Shown one piece after another: positions 57,623 to 64,000 of a stretch of 64,000 nt of DNA. The notes under the pieces are model-generated. The model did not search any database, was not told the origin of the DNA, and saw nothing but the letters and a program-made list of their open reading frames with translations. The stretch is from Rhabdornis inornatus (lineage: Eukaryota; Chordata; Aves; Passeriformes; Rhabdornithidae), in the NCBI GenBank assembly GCA_013397075.1, contig VWZS01003495.1, forward strand, positions 63,144-127,143, read 5' to 3'. Position 1 is the stretch's first letter. Every line of letters begins with the position of its first letter. The position numbers and the translations under genes are program-made.

Positions 57623-58194
57623 TGTGGTTTAACCCCATCCAGCAGCTAAGCCCCACAGAGCTGGTTGCTCATGCCCCTCTCCCCAGTAGGATGGGGGAGA
57701 GAATCAGAAGGTTAAAAGTGGGAAAACTCATGGGCTGAGATAAAGGCAGTTTAATCAGTAAAGCATAAGCCACCTGCAGAAGGAAAGCAAAACAAGGAAT
57801 TTCTTCCCTACTTCCCAAGGGCCAGCAGGTGTTCAGTCATCTCCAGGAAAGCAGGTCTCCATCACACCTAGCTGTTACTTGGGAATTCAAACGCCATCAC
57901 TCTAAATGTCCCTCATGTCCTTTATGTCCCCAGGTCTATATGCTCCATATGCCATATGGTGTGGAACATCCCTTGGGTCACCTGGGATCAGCTGTGTCCC
58001 TTCTAGCTCCTTCTGCACCCTCACCCTTCTTGTTGGCGGGGTGGGGTGAGAGCCACAAAAGACCTTGACTCTGTGTAACCTCAGTGAGGAAAACATCCTT
58101 GAATTATCAACACTGTTTCCAGCACAAATCCAAAACAGAGCCCTCACTAGCTACCACAAAGAAAATTAACTCTATCCCAGCCAAAACCAGCACA
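57623..58194 (-). mobile_element. Solo LTR, avian ERVK type, antisense to EPHA5
   Basis: On the minus strand the element begins TGTGCTGGTTTTGGCTGGGA and ends GGTTAAACCACA, giving TG...CA termini and 572 bp. Internal landmarks on the plus strand include GGGGGAGAGAATCAGAAGG, GCTGAGATAAAGGCAGTTTA, CATCTCCAGGAAAGCAGG and AAAATTAACTCTATCCCAGC, all characteristic of a widespread avian ERVK-type LTR. No internal retroviral sequence adjoins it, so it is a solo LTR formed by recombination. A 6-bp target-site duplication is not obvious at these borders. Confidence 0.85.
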
Positions 58195-61100
58195 TGTGCT
58201 AACCTGCAAGGATGCAATTTATACCTTAGCAGGGGGCATGATGGAAATAAGTAATACCGAGTAGCTGAAAAAATGTGAATGGCACCCTAAAAGCCTGCAA
58301 TTTGGCTACTTTGTTTATATGTACACATTTTTGTACATACACGGTTTAGTAAGAAACAATACTGCACGTCTTAGGGTTTGAAGTAAGCTGCATAATCCAA
58401 ACCCAAGCAGTAGTATTTAATGTTTTCTGTAATATGCTGAATAAAGGAATTTTACATGAGCCATGTGTGGGATGATGTTGAGGTCGAGAGTTGAAACACA
58501 TGGGGTGTTTTCTCCCCACTATGATTTCTTAAAGTAATATGCAGTCTCTGTATATATGTAAACTTCTGTCCTCTGTGACTCTCTCTCTAGTTCTTCATGT
58601 CCATGGTCATTTTTACTTATCCCATGGGGCCATGATGATGTGTTTTCTTTTGGTTACTGCCTGCTTAGCATGCCAGAGTCATGCATGCTTGTTTTGTATA
58701 GCATAACTTCAACAAAAGAGCTTGAGCTTTGGGTCAGAAAAGACACCAGAGGTTAATAATGCAGTTGTATGAGACTCTTGTGGTATTTAACTAAACTGTT
58801 TTAAAGCAGAGCTGACTTCATGTTTCCAGTTCTGAAAGCCTCAGACTGAGAATGAAGATGCTGGAGTTCAGTGGGAGTAGGGCACTGCCATGAGAGATGA
58901 ATTTGGTCAGCAGACTACTGTCCAGATTGGTGGATTTCCCTGCTGAGTTGGTGGTGGTCACAGAGCTGCATTTGTTTCACAAAGCTTTATTATACCAATC
59001 CAAATCTAAAGAGATCAGCTTTGCAATGCGGAAATGTATCTTGTGTGATAAGGCTGATGGAGTTGGGTGTAGCACAGAGTCTTGAACTGGCCCACAGCCA
59101 CTAGAGAGGAAGGGAAAAAGCTCTCATACAGGTTTGCAAAGGGTAGGACAAGAGAAACAGAATTTGTTTCATCTAAACTGGTTCAGGTTAAATTTGATGG
59201 AATGTGGCTTCTAATGGTTAGTCTGTGCGGCAGATGTGGGGTTTCTGTTACAGGAGGTCTCTGACAGCAGGTCAGACTATCTCTGCTACTCCGGTCCAGC
59301 AGAGTTCATCTCTTCTGGAGGAACAAACTAGGTGGTCTGTTCTGACCTATTGCAGCCCTAAGTCTGAAGCCCTTCTGTCTGAAAGCTTGTCCTGACTCTC
59401 TCTAGGATGAGATCTGTTTCTGTTTCCCCCTGAAATTTAGTGGGTTTTTTTTTTGTTGTTGTTGGTTTGGTTTGGTTTTTTGTTGTTGTTGTTATTTTTT
59501 GTTTGTTTTGTCTTGTTTTTTAATCTTGGCCTGACGAAAATCAGGTTACTCATTCAAGAACCTGCATTTAAGATCCGCTCTTGATACCTACAACATATTA
59601 GCTGCAGTATTTATCTGCTTTTAAAGCAAAGGCCTCCATGCTAGACAAGAGTTCTCATTGTACAGCCTTACCGTTTTATTCATGTCCTTTCTCATATCTC
59701 CTTTCATATCTGAAGTTTAATCTTTTCACTCCATTTGAGACTGCTCTTGTTGTCCTGTCCTCTCAGCTGGCTGCCCGGACATAAATCAGCATTTATTTGG
59801 GAGCAGCATCTGGTGAGGTGTAGATCTTTTTAAAGGAGATCTAAAATGCTTAGAGTACTTTAGGGCACTTTAAAATGAATTAATACTAGTGAGATTAAGA
59901 ATAAAGCAAATATTTATCTTGGCTAGAACTGTGTTACTGGAATAATATATTCTACACAGGAAAAAATAAAGGTTGATCCTTCAGTATATCATTTTGTAAA
60001 TACTGTTGTCAACATTAGGTTCCTCCACACAAGCTCATTGGGCAAACAATAATTTCCTTTCATGCTAAAATGTCTTTTTCTTTTTCTCTAGTGTCTAGGA
60101 ATTACATTGGGAGATAAAAGAGCTTTGAAGAGCTTTATCTTATAAAACCATTGTTTTCTTTGTTACTTTTGTGCCAATTTCAGAAATATTGGTATCAAAC
60201 AGTTAGTAACCATACAATTAAAATGTATTAATGTATTGCTGTCATGGAAAATCTGAAACTATACAGAATAAAATATTACCACTACAGAATGCATATGCAA
60301 CAGCCTAGGGTTTTTAAAACATGCATTAGGATTTTATAGCTTATGTTTATGAATTTTTGAAGTCTATTTCTTACTGGTTCATGTGCCAAATATATGTATC
60401 AGTAAGCTGCTTATCACTTAATTGCATAATCATTTTGTAAGACTTCAAATGCACTGGCCCCATTTGACAGCATACATTTTTCCTCAGGTTAATGCGGTTT
60501 TTTTGGTAACTAAATTTAAGAATGCAGTCCTGTTTGGTTTTTTTTTTTTTAATGTTACCCATTCAAGAAAGCCAGCCCAAAAAAATATGAAAAAAATGAA
60601 TGCTAGCTTCAAAAAGGTAAACACGTAGTAGGTGTGTCCAGAAGAAGAACATTCTACATGCAAAATTCCTTAAAATAGTGTTAAGATGGAAGCTGCTGTT
60701 TTGTCTTCATGGCAAGCTGTTGCCTTGTATATATACAGTGAATGAAGACAATAAAAATTGGAGGGCTTATTTGAAGACCCTTCACCTAGCTTGAAACCTG
60801 AAAGGAGAGTTTTCTGACTGACTGTCCTGCAAAGTCCTGGTATGTAGTTATCCTACTATTAAGAAACGGTTCAGCAGCTGAACATCTAGGATTGTTGGAA
60901 CAAACTTTCATCAATTTTTCAAGTTATTAATGGTAATCATTCAGGATTTTCTGTTTGCTTGTCCTGATCAGAAAAACAAAAGAAATGGTGTTTTCAGTTG
61001 CTGAAGAATACATGCACGTATGAAAGTGGAAGGTGGGACTGGGTCCTTGCTATTGAAAGAAAATGCCGGCGTTTTATTTTAAAGCTCTTCTTGTCCCAAT

Positions 61101-64000
61101 ATATTTTGTGTTGATAGTCTTAATTTATCTTTAGACATCTTTTTGAGGGGAAAAAGCATATATGATTTAGTGTGTGCAACTCAAAAAGTAGCCATGAGGT
61201 CTATTGGTTCAATACTGAAAATAGTGTAGCAAAACAGATTGGAGATTAAGTATGAGCAGTACGCATGGATGCAAATCATGCTTCGGAGGCTTTTATGTTA
61301 ACTGTGCTCCAAAGAAAAGTGGTAGCTCCTCTCACCAGCCTTTTGGCTCTTCACCATGAGTGATGAAGAACTGTTGAGGAGAATGTGGGTGACACCTGGC
61401 TATCAGTCATCTCTGCAATACCACTGTGATATTGTATGTTGTCAGGCCACTGTGATTGATTGTCTGCACCTCATGGGATGAACAGTGAATAGAAAAGAAT
61501 TGCAGAACGTGGTTTGGCTGCTGCTTCTTCTGCCAGGATAGAGGATTTGGGGGAGAAAAAAAACCCTACCAAAATCATCTCAAAACAATAAAGACTGCCA
61601 TCCTGAGGGGAGTTGTGAGTATTTAGGGGAGAGAGCAATTATTTCTTCTATGTGTAATGGGACATCACTGATTCTTAATTCTATTTCAAGAGGATTTACT
61701 GAAGACACATCTGTGATGTAGCAGTGATTTATTGTTAGGAGTGAATGACAACTGGCGTGTTAGTTTGATCCTCACCTACCCCTATATGATCGTAATGGTC
61801 TTAGGAATAATCCATGGACAAGTTGCCAGTTAGCTGCAGGGAGGAGGCAGGATTGGGCCCTGGGGCTGGTAAGGATGCAAGCTCCCCTGACAAGAGTGGA
61901 CTGTGGATCAGCATGGTGTGATGGAAGAGGAGGAGAAGAAATTGCCTGCTGAGCTGGGCGTCCCTGGGACAGCTCAGAGGAGGGTGGTGATGGCAAGGAG
62001 TAGAGATTGCTGGTGGCTTTCTAAAGCCTGGATCTGTCAGATCAGGCTGAAACCTTCACACAGTCCTTTATTTGCTTTCTTTTGCTGCTTTCCAAGAAGG
62101 AGAGTATTATTAGATACTTGATTCTTGTCAAAATGCTTAGATAAGCATTTAGCTTATGTATTCTTATTTATTTCTCTTTGTCATCATTATTCAAGCAAGT
62201 GCCAGGCAACTCCTTTGATTATATTTAATTCTTGACTTTACAAAGTGAGGAGTCAAAAAAATAAAATTTAAAAAACCATGTCAAAAAAGTAGATGCATTT
62301 AAATTTTTACATAAGTTCCCCATTACTAAAACTTGGATCTTACTCTTTTCCATGTACATGAACTACCTATATATTGTAGCATATAGTGTCCTGTAGATCT
62401 GTTACTGTTGCTGCAATAAGATAAACCAGAATCATGTGTGTTTTCTGTGGATAATTGCTCTCCTTGGGATGCTTTCTTGTGAAGATCAGAACTTCTGGCT
62501 CTGAAGTGGGGGGGAGGACTGAACTTTCATGCTGCAGAAATTTGCATTCGACTTCAGCAAAAATATTTTGGGATAAGTGACCTGATCCTTGTCTTCAGTG
62601 GTCTCCTGTAACCCCAGTGATTCTTCCCATGATATTGACAGTATTGAATGTGGTATAGAAGATGCAGTTATCAAGAGAAGATGGCACTGGGTATTTCTTG
62701 CTATGATTTAAGATATCCTTATCATTAATCTATTTTCAGTTTTGTCTCAGTTGTGAGAAAGAGCTGCTTGGTGTTCCTCTAGTGCAAGTCAGCCCCTCCC
62801 CTGTCTCACTTAGGCTGTGAGCTAGACCAGGAACTGGTGAGCGAGAGCAGGGTGGGAGAGGAGGTGATGACAGGACTTCTTAAAATATTTATTTATTTAA
62901 AGTGCTTTTTAGAATTAATTGATTTTTTTGAGGTGTTTGAGTTTTTCTGTGATGCACAGGTGCCACCCCTTCTGGGATGATAACCCCAAAACCTAATTGT
63001 ACTCAGCAGATACCAAGTGTGAGGCGGAAATTGTCTGTTTTTGAAAAGGAGGATTTAAGAATTTTGTTTTTTTTTTCCTCTAGCTGTTCAGAAAAACTAG
63101 CACCTTCTGTCTGTGTTGGCTGCCTTTTTCATTGGGACCTCAATATTTTAATTTGGGGGGTGGGGGTGGGACAAGGACAGGGAAATTGTTTTAGCATGTA
63201 CAGCCTGCAGACTCCAGGTACAGCACTGATGTGATTCTCCTGGTTTCCTGCTGGAGCCTGGAGGTCCTTCTTTAAGTTTGTCACTTAAAGCTGAGGGTCA
63301 TCAAAATAACTTGTGTTCTGTGTGATGTCTGTTCAGCGTGGCTTGCTCCTGGTTCAGTCAACAGTAAAGGATAGCAAAAATATGGCCTTTGGTCTTCTGT
63401 TCAGAAGCCTTGGGGGTGTTAAGGTTTGTTTTATTTTAGCTATATTTGCTTCAGAAATTGAAAGATACACTTGAGAGCTTTGCCTTGGTTTCAAACCTCT
63501 AAACTGGGGGGCTGTTGAGGCTCCTTGCAAGACAAAATTTTAAGTGGTTAGAACTGTAGGGCATATACTGACTTTCTTCATTGATTGCAGTGCAAATGTA
63601 AAGTCAGCCCATAAATCATAGCCAGTGTTGTGATTACAAATCATTGCAGTAATGCGAGATTATTCATTTTGTCACAAATCCTTCAGACTACACAGTTAAA
63701 GTCATAACCACAAGTATAATCCTGTAAGATAAAGTTACTTCATTATACAATTTCCGTTTGGTTTACTGTTTGCTTTATTTTGATGACAGATTGAATAACT
63801 GAATGTTTCTGTGCAGTTAACTTAAGTGGCAACACACATACTTTTAATATCTCTTCCAATTCTGGAGTTATTTTTGCATTCTTAAAATTATTGATATTTA
63901 TTAATACAGTGATTGGGCAAAGCCTTAATTTGCACTCCAGTGAACAACTTTAAAATGATGAAGTTTTAGAAAAGAATTGCTAGTTACGTCCATCACTAGA

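Larger units (their letters stand above)
50480..64000 (+). other. EPHA5: EPHA5 intron 2, 5' part
   Basis: From the GTAAGT donor at 50480 to the window edge no further EPHA5 exon is seen; the expected next coding sequence (the bulk of the ligand-binding domain) is absent. The intron holds a CR1 fragment, a retroviral env-LTR remnant and a solo LTR. Other parts, such as 51370-53530, 58195-64000 and most of 55483-57620, contain no recognised gene. Low-complexity T/G-rich tracts lie at 57160-57215 and 59440-59520, and an A-run with (TA)n at about 51808-51830. AT-rich blocks at 59820-60300 and 63540-63990 may be regulatory, but this is only an impression. Confidence 0.85.

Overview
This is a vertebrate nuclear window, almost certainly from a bird and probably a songbird. 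It carries several CR1 LINE fragments, which dominate avian repeats, and LTRs of the kinds common in passerine genomes. It has one CpG island and very low coding density. The only host gene I can support is the 5' end of EPHA5, an Eph receptor tyrosine kinase. Coding exon 1 (35326-35452) lies in the CpG island and coding exon 2 (50415-50479) lies about 15 kb downstream. Both are on the + strand and join in phase 1. Exon 3 and the rest of the gene lie beyond the right edge.

Layout. Bases 1-34800 are 5' flank with no recognised gene. They hold CR1 fragments (5341-5778, 9968-10135, 16085-16862, 34572-34702), a (TTCTC)n tract (10372-10461), an ERV-like block with degenerate tandem repeats (18000-18640), a clear solo LTR (21724-22498) and two weaker LTR candidates (11828-12176, 24008-24415). 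They also hold a CR1 split by a nested solo LTR (27831-28658). Bases 34805-36062 are the CpG-island promoter, 5' leader, exon 1 and start of intron 1. Bases 35453-50414 are intron 1, which contains a perfect 45-bp inverted repeat with a 6-base spacer (45596-45691). Bases 50480-64000 are the start of intron 2. It carries a CR1, a broken alpharetrovirus-like env followed by an LTR in the sense orientation (53535-55482), and an antisense solo LTR of the ERVK type (57623-58194).

The exon calls rest on the encoded signal peptide, the Eph-specific N-terminal motif, canonical splice sites and matching phase. Repeat names rest on recognition of characteristic sequence, without database comparison. 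Candidate conserved non-coding elements are inference only. The items most worth a second look are the perfect hairpin in intron 1, the env remnant whose transmembrane half is still fully open with all its structural cysteines, and a two-codon upstream ORF just before the EPHA5 start.
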